Assembly: GCA_025370055.1 (NCBI GenBank)
Contig: CP073041.1
Coordinates: 7,162,272 to 7,226,271 of the forward strand
Length of the DNA stretch: 64,000 nucleotides
Source: Woronichinia naegeliana WA131
Lineage (GTDB): Bacteria; Cyanobacteriota; Cyanobacteriia; Cyanobacteriales; Microcystaceae
Direction: 5' to 3'
This document shows, in pieces, positions 28,573 through 38,930 of this stretch (position 1 is the stretch's first letter; every line of letters starts with the position of its first letter). The notes below the pieces were generated by a model. The model was not told the DNA's origin, did not search any database, and was given only the letters and a program-made list of their open reading frames with translations. Made by a program: the position numbers and the translations under genes.

Positions 28573-28875
28573 TTAATCAGGAATATCATCACTTCCCGTC
28601 CAGACTGGTTTCCCGTTTTTCCAAATCGGTTTAAAGGGAATTTTAATCTTATGGGTTATGGAATCCTTAGCCGCCATGCCACCACCCATTTCCACGACCC
28701 AAAATTTAACCCCGCCCTTGCCCTCTTTGGATTTTTCAATAACGACCTGCATTTCCAGTTCAATTTCTCCCATTTCAAAACGAATCTCCTTACCCTCAGA
28801 GAGCAAAATAGATTCACTAATTTCAATTCGCAATGCCTGCAGCGTTTCTTTGAGTCCAAGTTTTTGAATATCCAT
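28573..28875 (-). CDS. Trypco2 (trypsin-co-occurring domain 2) protein
   Basis: A 100-residue protein made almost wholly of one domain. Its pattern LGLKETLQALRIEISES ... GKEIRFEMGEIELEMQVVIEK ... GGVKFWVVEMGGG, followed by a short beta-rich tail (THKIKIPFKPIW), fits the trypsin-co-occurring domain 2. This family is known from gene neighbourhoods that pair it with trypsin-like peptidases and STAND NTPases. Both partners are the next genes downstream, apart from the IS66 insertion. It is the first gene of the module. Its role is proposed to be a regulator or adaptor of the peptidase; no activity is established. Start ATG 28875, stop TAA at 28573. Assignment rests on my recognition of the motif, not a search. 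Confidence 0.75.
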   Translation of the reverse strand: MDIQKLGLKETLQALRIEISESILLSEGKEIRFEMGEIELEMQVVIEKSKEGKGGVKFWVVEMGGGMAAKDSITHKIKIPFKPIWKNGKPVWTGSDDIPD

Positions 28876-29208
28876 AGATTTATTTGCACAAACAGAAAAA
28901 TCAATTTTTACGATTCTACAAGATTATTGGCTGTTTTGTAAAGACAAATTGTAAAATAGTGATACATCAGTTGATTGTTTTCAGCGATCGCAGTTTTCCA
29001 TGCTGTTTTAAAGAGCGATCGCCCCTTACCCAAAGATAAAAAGCGATCGCTCTTTATTAAGATTCTAAGAAAAACGGAGAGAATGATTAGATTAAAGACT
29101 CTTTAAGCTTAGATAATTGCCCAATCTTTCTTTACAACTTCTTTACTTTCTTTTGATAGCTTAGGTGAGCAAGGGTGAATTGACTAACTTAAGACGGAGT
29201 AACAGACA
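28876..29208. other. divergent intergenic region with HIP1 sites
   Basis: A 333-bp spacer between the leftward Trypco2 gene and the rightward RTX gene, so it should hold both promoters. It contains GCGATCGC-type octamers near 28984, 29016 and 29051. No open frame or RNA gene was recognised. Confidence 0.5.
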
Positions 29209-32200
29209 ATGAGTATTTCTACTGTAATGGATCTAGCAATTGTTTATGATCAACTAACAAGTTTTGCAAATTTAGAGAATTTTTGGCAGTCCTTTGATGC
29301 CATTTATGGGACTCAATATAATCAAGCGATCGCTGCAACGTTACAGACCCAATGGCAAACAGGAAACTTTAGTCAACTCCCCCCAATAGAAGTTATTAGT
29401 AATAGTGCTTTAGGGGATGCCAAGGGAGCCTACGCCAGTAGCACCAATACAATTTACTTATCCGATAGCTTTGTTAAAAACGCCTCTCAGAATAGTTTAA
29501 GTGCTGTTGTTCTAGAAGAAATTGGACATTTTGTGGATGCTCAAATCAATGCTACGGATACCCAGGGCGATGAAGGAGAATATTTTGCCGATGTTGTTCA
29601 AGGGATAAATTTAAGTGCAGCGAAATTAGAGCAACTCAAAACCGAAGACGATCATGCGGTGATCACGCTACAAGGGCAAAGTCTGTCCATAGAACAATCC
29701 AGTTTTAACTTGGGCCTCATCGACAAAGCAACAACCAATGACGGAGATTCCTTAACCGCTAGTAATCCAACCGATGTTTGGAGTTTTCAACTGGGTACGT
29801 TAGCAGGGGGCGGCAGTAATATTTCCTTAACTTCTCCCAATACCTATGGTGATTTAACTCTTACTCTCTACGATGAACTTAATAATTTGATCGTCCAGTC
29901 TGCTAATCCTGCCACTAATACCGAACTTCTTTCCCTAGTAGGACTCAACCCTGGCAACTATCATTTGGAAATTTCAGATGCTAGTACTATTGTTGAGGAT
30001 GTGGATTATAACTTCAGTATTAATGTTACTAATGATCCTATTCCCCCTACTCTGCCTGAACTTTCTATAAATAATATCAATGTGGTTGAGGGGACTGCCA
30101 ATGCTCTGCTGACAGTGACGTTATCGGCAGTAGCAAGTAGTAGTGTTAGCGTTAACTATGCCCTAACCCCAGGAACGGCAAGTCCGGGCAGTGACTATAC
30201 CAATATTACTGGCACCCTTACCTTTGCCCCCGGAGAAATCAATAAAACCATTGCTGTTCCGATTCTCAATGACACTTTAACGGAAGGGAGTGAAACCTTT
30301 AGTGTCAATCTAAGCAATCCGACTAATGCCGCGATCGCCAATGGTATCGGAACTGTTACTATCATCGATGCCACAATTATCGTCAATAACACGATTGAAT
30401 CCACTGTCAGCACGACCCTACCCGCTAACATAGATAATCTTGTTCTCGTCGGAACCAGCAATATTGATGGTACAGGAAACGCCAATAATAATAGTCTGAC
30501 CGGCAATGGAGTTGATAATACCCTAAGCGGAGAAGCTGGCAATGATGTTCTTTATGGCTTAGGAGGCAATGATACTCTGCTAGGAGGGGATGGCAACGAT
30601 ACCCTAATCGGTGATGGAGATACGACAACGAATTCGGGTGGAAGTGTTTTAACGCCAGATGCCAATATTTTCACTCCCTTTGACACTTCTCTCACCGCCT
30701 TTGATCTCGGTAATCATATTTTAGGCACGAATAGCGGTATCACTATTACCAGTGCCACCTATACCGGAGCCTTGACCGCGACTTCTTTGTTTAGCTCAGT
30801 CAATTTTGGCACAACCAATACTAGCTCTTTCGTTTTAGGAGCAGGAATATTATTAAGTACTGGTGATGCTCAACCGCCCCTAAGCAATACGTCTTCTTCC
30901 TATAGTGTGGTTAACGATACGCTAGGGGATGCCAATATTGAACAAATTATTCAAAATGTTTTTCCAGGGGCCGGCATTACCTATGACGCAAGCATACTAG
31001 AACTTAGTTTTGTCACCCCAGCGAATACGAATTCGGTCAGTTTAGATGTAATGTTTGGTTCGGATGAGTATCCCGAATGGGCCGATACTTCCTATGTGGA
31101 TATTGCCGGGATTATCGTTGACGGGGTTAATTATGGCCTATTTAATCAAAATGCGAATCAACCCTTGAGCATTCTCAGTCAAAATGTTATCGATGGTAAT
31201 TTAACCGATAATACGACTGGAATTCTCTCCATTGAGTACGATGGTATTTCTTCCCCCTTACGAGTGGTGGCAGCTTTAAATTCGGGAACCACTCACACCA
31301 TCAAAATTGCGATCGCGGATACGGGAGATCAGGTTTATGATTCAGGCCTATTTGTATCCAATCTTCAGATCGGCAACGGGGGGGGTAATGGTGTCTCTCT
31401 GATCAACAATGATGACCTCTACGGTGGCAATGGCAACGATGCCCTAGAAGGCGGAATTGGCGATGATTGGTTGGATGGCGGAACGGGGATTGATACCCTA
31501 ACCGGAGGAACGGGAAATGATATCTATGTTGTTGATAATTCAGGGGATTTAGTCACAGAAACCTCCACTATTGTCGATGAAATTGATACGGTGCAATCCT
31601 CCATTACCTATACCCTAGGAAATAACCTTGAAAACTTGACGTTAACCGGAACAGCCGCCATTAATGGGACAGGCAACGGACTGAATAATCTTCTCACCGG
31701 CAACAGTGCTGCCAATACCCTCATCGGTGGGACAGGCAATGATATTTACATTGTCGATAATACTGGCGATATTGTCACAGAAACTTCTACCTTAGCCACT
31801 GAAATTGATACCGTACAATCTTCTGTCACCTATACCTTAAAAGCCAATATAGAAAACCTGATCTTAACAGGAACTACAGCAATTAATGGCACAGGAAACA
31901 CCCTCAACAATGCAATTACCGGCAATGATGGCAAAAATACGTTGAATGGTGGGACAGGGGCCGATACGCTAATAGGTGGCCTAGGAAATGACATTTATGT
32001 CGTTGATAATCTCGGAGATTTAGTCACAGAAACCTCGGCTTTAATCACTGAAATTGATACCGTACAATCTTCTGTCACCTATACTTTAACGGCGAATGTA
32101 GAAATGCTCACCTTGACGGGAACCACCGCTATTAATGGGACGGGCAATGCCCTCAATAATACCTTGACTGGAAATAGTGGGGCCAATCTCTTGACCGGCG

Positions 32201-32583
32201 GTGGTGGCAACGATACTCTCACGGGCAATGCGGGCAGTGATGTTCTGGTCGGTGGTCTGGGCAATGACACTCTCAATTTAGGTCTTAATGATGGGGCTGT
32301 CGATATCGTTCGCTATACCTCTGGAGATGGCACTGATATTATTAATCAATTTGTTAAAGGAAGTGATAAACTCGCCTTTACGGGTATCGCGGCTATTGAC
32401 GTTAAGGTATCAGGCACAGACACCCAATTGCGACTAGGGAATGGCATTGCTGGCGATACGGGATTTGGTTCGGGAACACTATTCGCTACCATTAAAGGCG
32501 TGACAGGTTTTACTACCGCCGAATTAGGCACGGGCGGCACTAGTTTGGATACAACCAACACAGCTAAATTCCTATTCAGTTAA
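29209..32583 (+). CDS. RTX/Calx-beta/choice-of-anchor-L surface or secreted protein (1124 aa)
   Basis: A large modular protein with no Sec signal peptide, as expected for type I secretion. Residues ~1-160 form a leader domain containing EEIGH at 103-107, which resembles the HExxH zinc-protease motif but with Glu for the first His. A Calx-beta domain follows (~280-394, INVVEGTANALLTVTLS ... GSETFSVNLSNPT). Next come RTX nonapeptides (~430-470, GGNDTLLGGDGNDTLIGDG), a choice-of-anchor-L domain (~480-724, LSTGDAQPPLSN, FGSDEYPEW), then long runs of RTX and RTX-like units (NDIYVVDNSGDLVTE) to a C-terminal type I secretion-like region. Ca2+ binding by the RTX units would drive folding outside the cell. 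No transporter genes are adjacent. Start ATG 29209 has ACGGAG upstream. Confidence 0.85.
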   Translation: MSISTVMDLAIVYDQLTSFANLENFWQSFDAIYGTQYNQAIAATLQTQWQTGNFSQLPPIEVISNSALGDAKGAYASSTNTIYLSDSFVKNASQNSLSAVVLEEIGHFVDAQINATDTQGDEGEYFADVVQGINLSAAKLEQLKTEDDHAVITLQGQSLSIEQSSFNLGLIDKATTNDGDSLTASNPTDVWSFQLGTLAGGGSNISLTSPNTYGDLTLTLYDELNNLIVQSANPATNTELLSLVGLNPGNYHLEISDASTIVEDVDYNFSINVTNDPIPPTLPELSINNINVVEGTANALLTVTLSAVASSSVSVNYALTPGTASPGSDYTNITGTLTFAPGEINKTIAVPILNDTLTEGSETFSVNLSNPTNAAIANGIGTVTIIDATIIVNNTIESTVSTTLPANIDNLVLVGTSNIDGTGNANNNSLTGNGVDNTLSGEAGNDVLYGLGGNDTLLGGDGNDTLIGDGDTTTNSGGSVLTPDANIFTPFDTSLTAFDLGNHILGTNSGITITSATYTGALTATSLFSSVNFGTTNTSSFVLGAGILLSTGDAQPPLSNTSSSYSVVNDTLGDANIEQIIQNVFPGAGITYDASILELSFVTPANTNSVSLDVMFGSDEYPEWADTSYVDIAGIIVDGVNYGLFNQNANQPLSILSQNVIDGNLTDNTTGILSIEYDGISSPLRVVAALNSGTTHTIKIAIADTGDQVYDSGLFVSNLQIGNGGGNGVSLINNDDLYGGNGNDALEGGIGDDWLDGGTGIDTLTGGTGNDIYVVDNSGDLVTETSTIVDEIDTVQSSITYTLGNNLENLTLTGTAAINGTGNGLNNLLTGNSAANTLIGGTGNDIYIVDNTGDIVTETSTLATEIDTVQSSVTYTLKANIENLILTGTTAINGTGNTLNNAITGNDGKNTLNGGTGADTLIGGLGNDIYVVDNLGDLVTETSALITEIDTVQSSVTYTLTANVEMLTLTGTTAINGTGNALNNTLTGNSGANLLTGGGGNDTLTGNAGSDVLVGGLGNDTLNLGLNDGAVDIVRYTSGDGTDIINQFVKGSDKLAFTGIAAIDVKVSGTDTQLRLGNGIAGDTGFGSGTLFATIKGVTGFTTAELGTGGTSLDTTNTAKFLFS

Positions 32584-32597
32584 CCTCGTTTTTTGCT

Positions 32598-33272
32598 ATG
32601 AGAATTCTGCTAGTTGAAGATGACCAACGAATCGCGATCGCCCTTGTAGAAACCCTACAGGATCGACAATATCAAGTGGATCTAGCCCAGGATGGTGAAG
32701 CCGCTTGGGAACTACTACAGTCCTTTAGCTATGAGCTAGTCTTACTAGATGTTATGCTGCCCAAACTCAACGGCATTCAACTTTGTCAACGGTTACGAAA
32801 AGCCGGAATGCAAACTCCTGTTTTAATGTTAACCGCGAGAGATAGCAGTAATGACAAGGTATTAGGTCTCGATGCTGGGGCTGACGATTATGTGGTTAAA
32901 CCCTTCGACTTAGCAGAATTGACGGCACGAATTCGGGCTTTATTACGGCGGGGAAACGTTGTTTTACCGAGCGTGTTAGAATGGGGTGAACTTCATCTCA
33001 ATCCCAGTAATTATGAAGTAACCTATGGGGATAAACTATTACATTTGACCCCCAAAGAATATCAATTATTGGAATTATTTCTCCGTAAACATCAGCTGGT
33101 TTTAAGTCGTAGCTTAATCCTGGATCATCTCTGGTCTTTTGAAGAACCACCAGGAGAAGAAGTCGTCAAAGTTCATCTACGGGCTTTACGGAAAAAACTA
33201 ACCATAGCTGGTGCTGCTCCTGATTTTATTGAAACCGTTTATGGCTTGGGTTATCGCCTCAAACCGCTCTAA
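32598..33272 (+). CDS. OmpR-type response regulator (224 aa)
   Basis: The N-terminal receiver domain has the acidic pocket EDD (7-9), phospho-acceptor Asp51 (LLDVMLPKLNG), the Thr of MLTARDS and Lys of VVKPF (~102). The C-terminal winged helix (~130-224) has LTPKEYQLLELFLR and the recognition-helix region VVKVHLRALRKKL. It begins 15 bp after the RTX gene and overlaps the histidine kinase gene downstream, so it forms a pair with that kinase and may be co-transcribed with the RTX gene. It resembles cyanobacterial Rpp/Man-type regulators, but I cannot name the orthologue. Its targets are unknown. Confidence 0.9.
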   Translation: MRILLVEDDQRIAIALVETLQDRQYQVDLAQDGEAAWELLQSFSYELVLLDVMLPKLNGIQLCQRLRKAGMQTPVLMLTARDSSNDKVLGLDAGADDYVVKPFDLAELTARIRALLRRGNVVLPSVLEWGELHLNPSNYEVTYGDKLLHLTPKEYQLLELFLRKHQLVLSRSLILDHLWSFEEPPGEEVVKVHLRALRKKLTIAGAAPDFIETVYGLGYRLKPL

Positions 33273-34671
33273 TTCGTCTTTTGCTCTCAGTCCCCGATTT
33301 CAGATCCTACGCTGGCAATTATTGGGGGCTTATTTGGGCATTATGATGGTGATTAATCTCATTTCTAATATTTTAGTTTATCAGTTTTTTGCCCGTAGTC
33401 TCCATCAACAAGTTGATCAGAGGTTGCAAATTTTAGCTGACTCTGCGGCCCATAGTCTCGAAGAGATTCAAAGAGATAATATCAATATTAAAAAACAGGC
33501 CAAACGCCATCTTGATTATGACCATGACTTAGATTTATCCTGGCAAAATTTACAACAATCCGATCAGAGTATCGAATGGTTTGATGCTCAAAAGCAACTC
33601 TTAGGGCGATCGGGAAAAATCTCGATTGCCAGTCCTTTGTCCCTAGGCTTTAGTACTTTGTCCCAATCTTCTCCGATTCGAGTACTACTTGTTCCTGTTT
33701 ATAACAAAAAACATCCCAATAAACCGTTGATTGCCGGTTATATTCGCGTTGCAGAATCAACGGAGGAAGTGGAAGTTATTCTCCATCAATTGTTTTGGGG
33801 CTTTGGCATAGGAGAGGTGATCTCCTTAATCTTGATTGGTGTTGGTGGTATGTTCTTAACTCGACAGTCCTTAAAACCATTAGAAAAAAGCTATCAACAA
33901 CTTAAGCAGTTTACGGGGGATGCTTCCCATGAATTGCGGAGTCCTTTGACTGCGATTAAACTCTCAGTAGAAGTGCTACAAACTCACCCAGAACGGATTC
34001 ACCCGCAGGATGTGGAGAAACTCAATAGTATTATTAGTGCCACCAATCAAATGGGGCGTTTAGTGGAAGATTTATTGCTATTAGCTCGTACCGATAACGA
34101 GTTAGATCTTATTCATCAAGATCAGGGAATCATTCCGTTGGAAGAATTACTGGAAGATGTCATTACGCTACTGGAACCTCAGGCAGAACAAAAGTCTATT
34201 TTAATTACGATCCATTGTTTAGCGAATGGCATGGTTCAGGGAGATACTTTTCAATTACAACGACTCTTTACTAATTTATTAGAGAATGCGATTAAATATA
34301 CCCCGGCTCCAGGTCAAGTAGATATAACGCTACAGGCCACTGAAAAGTGGGCAACGATTACGATTCAAGATACGGGAATTGGGATTGATCCGCAGCAACT
34401 CCCCTTTATTTTTGATCGTTTTTGGCAAGCAGAACAAGCTCGATCGCCTATTCCCTCAACGACATCAACCCAAGCTCAGGGAACAGGTTTAGGATTAGCG
34501 ATCGCCCAAAGTATTGTTAAAAGACATGGGGGAGAAATTACGGTGAAAAGTATGTTAGGAGAGGGAACTTGTTTTACGGTTCGGCTGCCGGTGGCCTCAA
34601 CTTTTCTGAAAGCAGACTTCACTCTGAGCTTAACCAATGGCCAAATTCCGCCAAAAAACGATCGCCAATAA
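33241..34671 (+). CDS. sensor histidine kinase (two membrane segments)
   Basis: Partner of the upstream response regulator. With the chosen ATG at 33241 it overlaps the regulator by 32 bp; an earlier ATG at 33211 is possible but would deepen the overlap. A first membrane helix lies at about residues 27-47 ([21 protein letters not shown]). A ~130-residue extracytoplasmic sensor follows, then a second helix ([20 protein letters not shown]). HisKA has the phosphorylated His in [15 protein letters not shown]. The ATPase domain shows N-box [11 protein letters not shown]1 DTGIGI, F-box FDRFWQ and G2 GTGLGLAI. All boxes are intact. The 3' end overlaps the convergent tgt gene by 53 bp. Confidence 0.9.
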   Translation: MAWVIASNRSNSSFALSPRFQILRWQLLGAYLGIMMVINLISNILVYQFFARSLHQQVDQRLQILADSAAHSLEEIQRDNINIKKQAKRHLDYDHDLDLSWQNLQQSDQSIEWFDAQKQLLGRSGKISIASPLSLGFSTLSQSSPIRVLLVPVYNKKHPNKPLIAGYIRVAESTEEVEVILHQLFWGFGIGEVISLILIGVGGMFLTRQSLKPLEKSYQQLKQFTGDASHELRSPLTAIKLSVEVLQTHPERIHPQDVEKLNSIISATNQMGRLVEDLLLLARTDNELDLIHQDQGIIPLEELLEDVITLLEPQAEQKSILITIHCLANGMVQGDTFQLQRLFTNLLENAIKYTPAPGQVDITLQATEKWATITIQDTGIGIDPQQLPFIFDRFWQAEQARSPIPSTTSTQAQGTGLGLAIAQSIVKRHGGEITVKSMLGEGTCFTVRLPVASTFLKADFTLSLTNGQIPPKNDRQ

Positions 34672-35725
34672 TAGCTGCTCGAATGCGGGTTGTAAAACGG
34701 ATTAGTTCCGTAATATTGTGCAGCGACAAAAGAATATAACCTAACATTTCCCGCGATCGCACTAAATGATTAAGATAGGCTCGACTAAAAGTTTGACAGG
34801 TATAACAGTTACAAGTTTCATCTAATGGCCGAAAATCTTCCCGAAAAGGGGCATTTTTTAAATTCCACCGTTCTCCTTGTACCAAAGCCGTTCCATGACG
34901 GCCAAAACGGGTCGGAATTACACAATCAAAGAGATCAATGCCAGCAGCGATCGCGATCGCCATTTCTCGATAGGTTCCCACACCCATTAAATAACGCGGC
35001 TTATGGGACGGTAATAACGGCGTTGTTGCCTGCACCACTTGATGAACTAACTCTGGAGCCTCGCCCACACTGACCCCCCCGATCGCATAGCCGGGTAAAT
35101 CCAATTTAACCAGTTGTTCCACGGATTGAGCGCGTAGATCTAGATAGGTTCCCCCCTGCACAATGCCAAATAAGGCTTGATCTAGAGGTCTTTGATGAGC
35201 CAGGAGACAACGCTCCAGCCAGCGATAGGTGCGTTCCGTTGCCGCTTGTACCACTTCTCGACTAGCCTGACCCGGCGGACATTCATCAAACGCCATGATC
35301 ACATCTGCACCCAGGGCATTTTGAATTTGAATAGACTTCTCTGGGGTAATTTCAATCAAGCGACCATCCCTCGGCGATCGAAAGATGACACTGTGATCAG
35401 AAATCGTTCGCAATTGACTCAAACTAAACACCTGAAATCCCCCCGAATCTGTCAACAGGGGGCCAGACCAGCCCATAAAACGATGTAGTCCCCCCGCTTG
35501 CTCCACAATGCTTTCCCCAGGTTGTAAATGGAGATGATAGGTATTTGCCAGCACCATCTGAGCATCAGTCTTGGCCAACTGCTCAGGCGTAATCCCTTTA
35601 ACCGTAGCCGCCGTGCCAACGGGCATGAAACGGGGGGTTTCAACGGGGCCATGGGGAGTCTGGAAAATTCCCGCTCTGGCCTTGGTATGGGAACAATTTG
35701 CTTGACAATGATAGGAAAAATTCAC
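34619..35725 (-). CDS. tgt: tRNA-guanine transglycosylase
   Basis: Exchanges guanine-34 of Asp, Asn, His and Tyr tRNAs for the queuosine precursor preQ1. At 368 aa it has the usual bacterial length. Diagnostic segments: [11 protein letters not shown] around the substrate-binding region, [40 protein letters not shown] with the nucleophilic Asp, and the zinc site CNCYTCQ followed by a His further on (LLSLHN). Start ATG 35725. It is transcribed towards the histidine kinase with a 53-bp tail overlap. No other queuosine gene is adjacent. Confidence 0.95.
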   Translation of the reverse strand: MNFSYHCQANCSHTKARAGIFQTPHGPVETPRFMPVGTAATVKGITPEQLAKTDAQMVLANTYHLHLQPGESIVEQAGGLHRFMGWSGPLLTDSGGFQVFSLSQLRTISDHSVIFRSPRDGRLIEITPEKSIQIQNALGADVIMAFDECPPGQASREVVQAATERTYRWLERCLLAHQRPLDQALFGIVQGGTYLDLRAQSVEQLVKLDLPGYAIGGVSVGEAPELVHQVVQATTPLLPSHKPRYLMGVGTYREMAIAIAAGIDLFDCVIPTRFGRHGTALVQGERWNLKNAPFREDFRPLDETCNCYTCQTFSRAYLNHLVRSREMLGYILLSLHNITELIRFTTRIRAAIIGDRFLAEFGHWLSSE

Positions 35726-35977
35726 GGTATAAATCAGCAGTTAATCAGCTAAACGACTCACAGGCAAAGGGATTCAAACTCTTATAATCAAGAATTGAGG
35801 AGAAGAAATTGGAAAAAAGTGTCACAGCCAATCCCTCCTGGTTCAAGAAATCCCATTATAAATTAGGCGATCGCTTTCCCAAATCAGTTCAGAATGAGCA
35901 ATTCCGGCTTAAAAAAGTTTGCTATGGTGAAGGATTAGCACTTCTCAAGCCCGTTGCCCCATTTTTAACGCGATAAC

Positions 35978-37687
35978 ATGATTGCTGATTCTGCTGCGAT
36001 TACATTTTCCTCCCCAACTCAGATCTCCAAAACCCTTCGCCCTGTTGCTGCTGTTTCCATCTATGGGATTGTCTTTGACTATGGTACTGACGGGACAGAG
36101 CCGCCTCGCCTTTTGGCAGTAGATAGTAAAAATGGTTATTTATTGGCCATTGATCCTCTCACCCAAAATACTCAAATTCTCAACGCTCAACATTGGCAGG
36201 AATTTGTGGGAGCAATGGGTTTGGCGATCGCCGATGATCAATTATGGTTTACCTCTGGCCAAAGTGTTTATTCCTGTTCTCTAAAAGAGGGAAACTTTTT
36301 ACCCGAACGATTTGCCTGGTTAGACTATCCGGCCAGTGGGGTTGCGGTATATGAAAAAACGGTTTACATTACCTGCCAAAAAACCGGCGATATTCTGGTC
36401 TATAGCGGAGAAACAAGAGAACTGATTACCCGTTTCTACGCCCCTGGTATTGGCATGGAAAATATCACGGTCAAGGGTGAAGAATTGTGGATTTCCGATA
36501 GTTTAGAACAAACGGTATATTGTCTGGATCGGGCAACGGGCAAGATTTTATTTAGTATATTAACTCCCTTTGAATGTCCGACAGGATTGGCCTTCTATAC
36601 CGATCCCAAAACGGGTCAAGAAACGCTCTATGTGGCCTATATTCAACAGGAACCTTATATTCGGGATAATCCCAACGCTGACCCGAACCATGAGTTGCTC
36701 TATCGGCCTCGTACCTTTATTCATCCCCTCTACTTTCACTACGATCCTGAACAGCATTTCACCCTGTCCAATGGCTTTTTAGTGGAAATGACCTATGCTG
36801 AGGAGTTAGCGGCCCTAGATCCCATTGAATTAAATCAGGTGGAATGGCGCATTGCCCTACCCGCAGAAACAGCCCGCCAAAAAATTCGTAGCATTGAACC
36901 GATCGGGATTCCTTTTTCAGAAATTATTGAAGAGAATGGACAGCGAATTGCCATCTTTCGCTTTGATCAATTGACAATGGATTCCCGTGCCATTTTTGGT
37001 TGGAAAGTGGTGATGGAAGTATGGAGTATTAAATATCGGATTTTGCCCAAGGATTGCGAAAATTTACCCGCTTTACCCCCAGGCTTCAGCGATCGCTATT
37101 TGGTAGATAATGACAACCTCAGTATGGACAGCGATATTATCATTCGGGCCGCTGCCGAGGCGATCGGACGAGAAACCAACTTACTCCGTAAAATGCACAG
37201 TATTCGCAACTATGTCTATGACCATCTTTCCTATGGCATCAAACCTCATATTGATACACCTGACTTAGCTTTGCGGCGTGGCGTAGGGTCTTGTGGCGAA
37301 TACGTCGGCGTTCTATTAGCCCTAGCCCGTTTAAATGGCATTGCCTGTCGTACCGTTGGCCGCTATAAATGTCCAGCCTATCCCCTCACCCGTAATGTGC
37401 CGATGGAACCCGATTTTAACCATGTTTGGATGGAATTTTATCTGCCTGGCATTGGTTGGCTACCGATGGAGTCCAATCCCGACGATATGATCGAAGGTGC
37501 CCCCTATCCCACCCGCTTTTTCATGGGATTAGCTTGGTATCACGCCGAAATGTCTAAGGATGTTCCCTTTGAGGCTTTGATTAGTGAGGGGATTCCGGTC
37601 AATAAGCAACGAGTTTCCATCGGTCAATTGGCGATTAACCATGTCCAGTTCACCATTTTGGAGGAGTTAGTCCCCCAACCTCTCTAA
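35978..37687 (+). CDS. beta-propeller/transglutaminase-like protein (569 aa)
   Basis: The N-terminal ~230 residues read as repeats of a YVTN/NHL-like propeller (LLAVDSKNGYLLAIDPLT, GDILVYSGETRELI, LDRATGKILF). A linker domain follows, then a transglutaminase-like (cysteine protease fold) domain from ~395. Its triad residues are visible: Cys in GVGSCGEYVGV, His in FNHVWMEFYLPG, Asp in MESNPDDM. No signal peptide is seen. Bacterial transglutaminase-core proteins usually act as proteases or amidases; the substrate here is unknown. Start ATG 35978 follows a 225-bp spacer with a HIP1 site. Confidence 0.8.
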   Translation: MIADSAAITFSSPTQISKTLRPVAAVSIYGIVFDYGTDGTEPPRLLAVDSKNGYLLAIDPLTQNTQILNAQHWQEFVGAMGLAIADDQLWFTSGQSVYSCSLKEGNFLPERFAWLDYPASGVAVYEKTVYITCQKTGDILVYSGETRELITRFYAPGIGMENITVKGEELWISDSLEQTVYCLDRATGKILFSILTPFECPTGLAFYTDPKTGQETLYVAYIQQEPYIRDNPNADPNHELLYRPRTFIHPLYFHYDPEQHFTLSNGFLVEMTYAEELAALDPIELNQVEWRIALPAETARQKIRSIEPIGIPFSEIIEENGQRIAIFRFDQLTMDSRAIFGWKVVMEVWSIKYRILPKDCENLPALPPGFSDRYLVDNDNLSMDSDIIIRAAAEAIGRETNLLRKMHSIRNYVYDHLSYGIKPHIDTPDLALRRGVGSCGEYVGVLLALARLNGIACRTVGRYKCPAYPLTRNVPMEPDFNHVWMEFYLPGIGWLPMESNPDDMIEGAPYPTRFFMGLAWYHAEMSKDVPFEALISEGIPVNKQRVSIGQLAINHVQFTILEELVPQPL

Positions 37688-37899
37688 TACCAAATCCTGT
37701 TTTCAAATTTCTTTTTATTCCAGGTAGGGGCTTAGTTTCTAAGCCTTACACTCTATGGATTTGGGAACCAAACCCCTACAAAATATTAACGGTGTTTTAC
37801 AAGCGGATTTGGGATAAAATTCTCAAGGAAAAAAGTGACAAGGATTAATTTCCCCATCACTTTCTGCTCAAAATGAAGCTAGATAGCCATCTTGAGAAA

Positions 37900-38235
37900 C
37901 TACTTCCAACCTTTTGCCGCTTGGTCTAATACATAGGCCGCAACGTCTTGAATATCTTTTTCGCTAATTTGTCCTCCAAATTTAGGCATAGCAGCTTTGC
38001 CATTGGTTACTTGAGCAATGATGGCTTCGGGGGTATCCATTCCATATTTGGTCAGATCTGCTTGTTTTAACGTTTTTTGAGGATTGACCGCATTGTTCCC
38101 GCCCATGTGACAAGCAGCACATTTATTGCTAAAAATTGCGGCTCCATTGGCGAGATCGGCAGCTAGGGCAGGACGGGGTAATGCGAGTCCAACTAAGGCA
38201 ACTAGTAGTACTAGGATGGCAAAAATTCTTTTCAT
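37900..38235 (-). CDS. petJ: cytochrome c6
   Basis: Soluble thylakoid-lumen electron carrier that moves electrons from cytochrome b6f to photosystem I or cytochrome oxidase, replacing plastocyanin. The precursor of 111 aa has a Sec signal peptide ([19 protein letters not shown]...ALA, cleavage after ~25). The mature protein begins [18 protein letters not shown], with the CxxCH heme site at ~39-43. The axial Met lies in [10 protein letters not shown], and the C-terminus [12 protein letters not shown] is typical. Expression of such genes usually responds to copper; no regulatory site was identified here. Confidence 0.95.
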   Translation of the reverse strand: MKRIFAILVLLVALVGLALPRPALAADLANGAAIFSNKCAACHMGGNNAVNPQKTLKQADLTKYGMDTPEAIIAQVTNGKAAMPKFGGQISEKDIQDVAAYVLDQAAKGWK

Positions 38236-38429
38236 GAGTCTCTCCTAACAAGGTTAATCGGTTTACACCTTTGCTCATCGTTAATAAAAGCTCATTTTTT
38301 GTCAAACGACATTCTGTCAAACAACTCAGATGATTTTAAAGACAAAAAGGGGCGAGCATTAACATCCCTTGATTGGCCCCCTGTTGTTTAGAATGGTTGA
38401 ACGTTTAATTTTGTTCTATGAGGCTTGTT

Positions 38430-38738
38430 ATGGCTGACCCCCTTACTCCGACGATTAGTGATCGCATTTGTAAACATATGAATGAAGATCATGCTGAGGC
38501 TGTTGTTCTTTATGCCCAGGTCTTCGGCGATCGCCCCCAAACTGAAAAGGCCCAAATGGTGGCTGTCGATCCCCAGGGAATGGATCTGAGTATTGAGGTT
38601 CAAGAAACAATGGAAATGCTCAGAATTCCCTTTGATCACGTTTTACAGGATTCGGAAGATGCCCATCAAACTCTGATTGCCATGGTCAGACAGGCCAGAA
38701 CTCGGCCCTTGCAAAACGAGAAACAGGCAACGCATTGA
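38430..38738 (+). CDS. DUF2470 domain protein
   Basis: About 102 residues from the ATG at 38430 (MADPLTPTISDRICKHMNED); an in-frame ATG at 38418 adds four residues. The pattern ISDRICKHMNEDHAEAVVLYAQ plus VAVDPQGMDL matches DUF2470, a small domain also found at the C-terminus of heme-degrading HugZ-type proteins and in chloroplast glutamyl-tRNA reductase-binding proteins. A stand-alone DUF2470 protein is common in cyanobacteria. A link to tetrapyrrole metabolism is inferred from the family only. Confidence 0.8.
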   Translation: MADPLTPTISDRICKHMNEDHAEAVVLYAQVFGDRPQTEKAQMVAVDPQGMDLSIEVQETMEMLRIPFDHVLQDSEDAHQTLIAMVRQARTRPLQNEKQATH

Positions 38739-38930
38739 GTTTTTTCTCCACAGTTCCACTAATTTCACCAAAATAACCCAAATTGGTAGTGATTCGGTCT
38801 TAGTGGCGGCCTGAAAAGCGGCGTTGCTAAGTGCCGATTCATTAACTTTATGCTCAATGCTTTGGCGTTCAGTCACGTTTATTAGAGAATAGAGAATATT
38901 ATCACTACGGCCAATGAGCGAGATCTAACC

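Noticed and set aside
38643-38876. 77-aa minus-strand frame (MTERQSIEHKVNESALSNAA...)
   Set aside because: Half of it is antisense to the DUF2470 gene and no homologue is recognised; the remaining ~45 codons are too little evidence.
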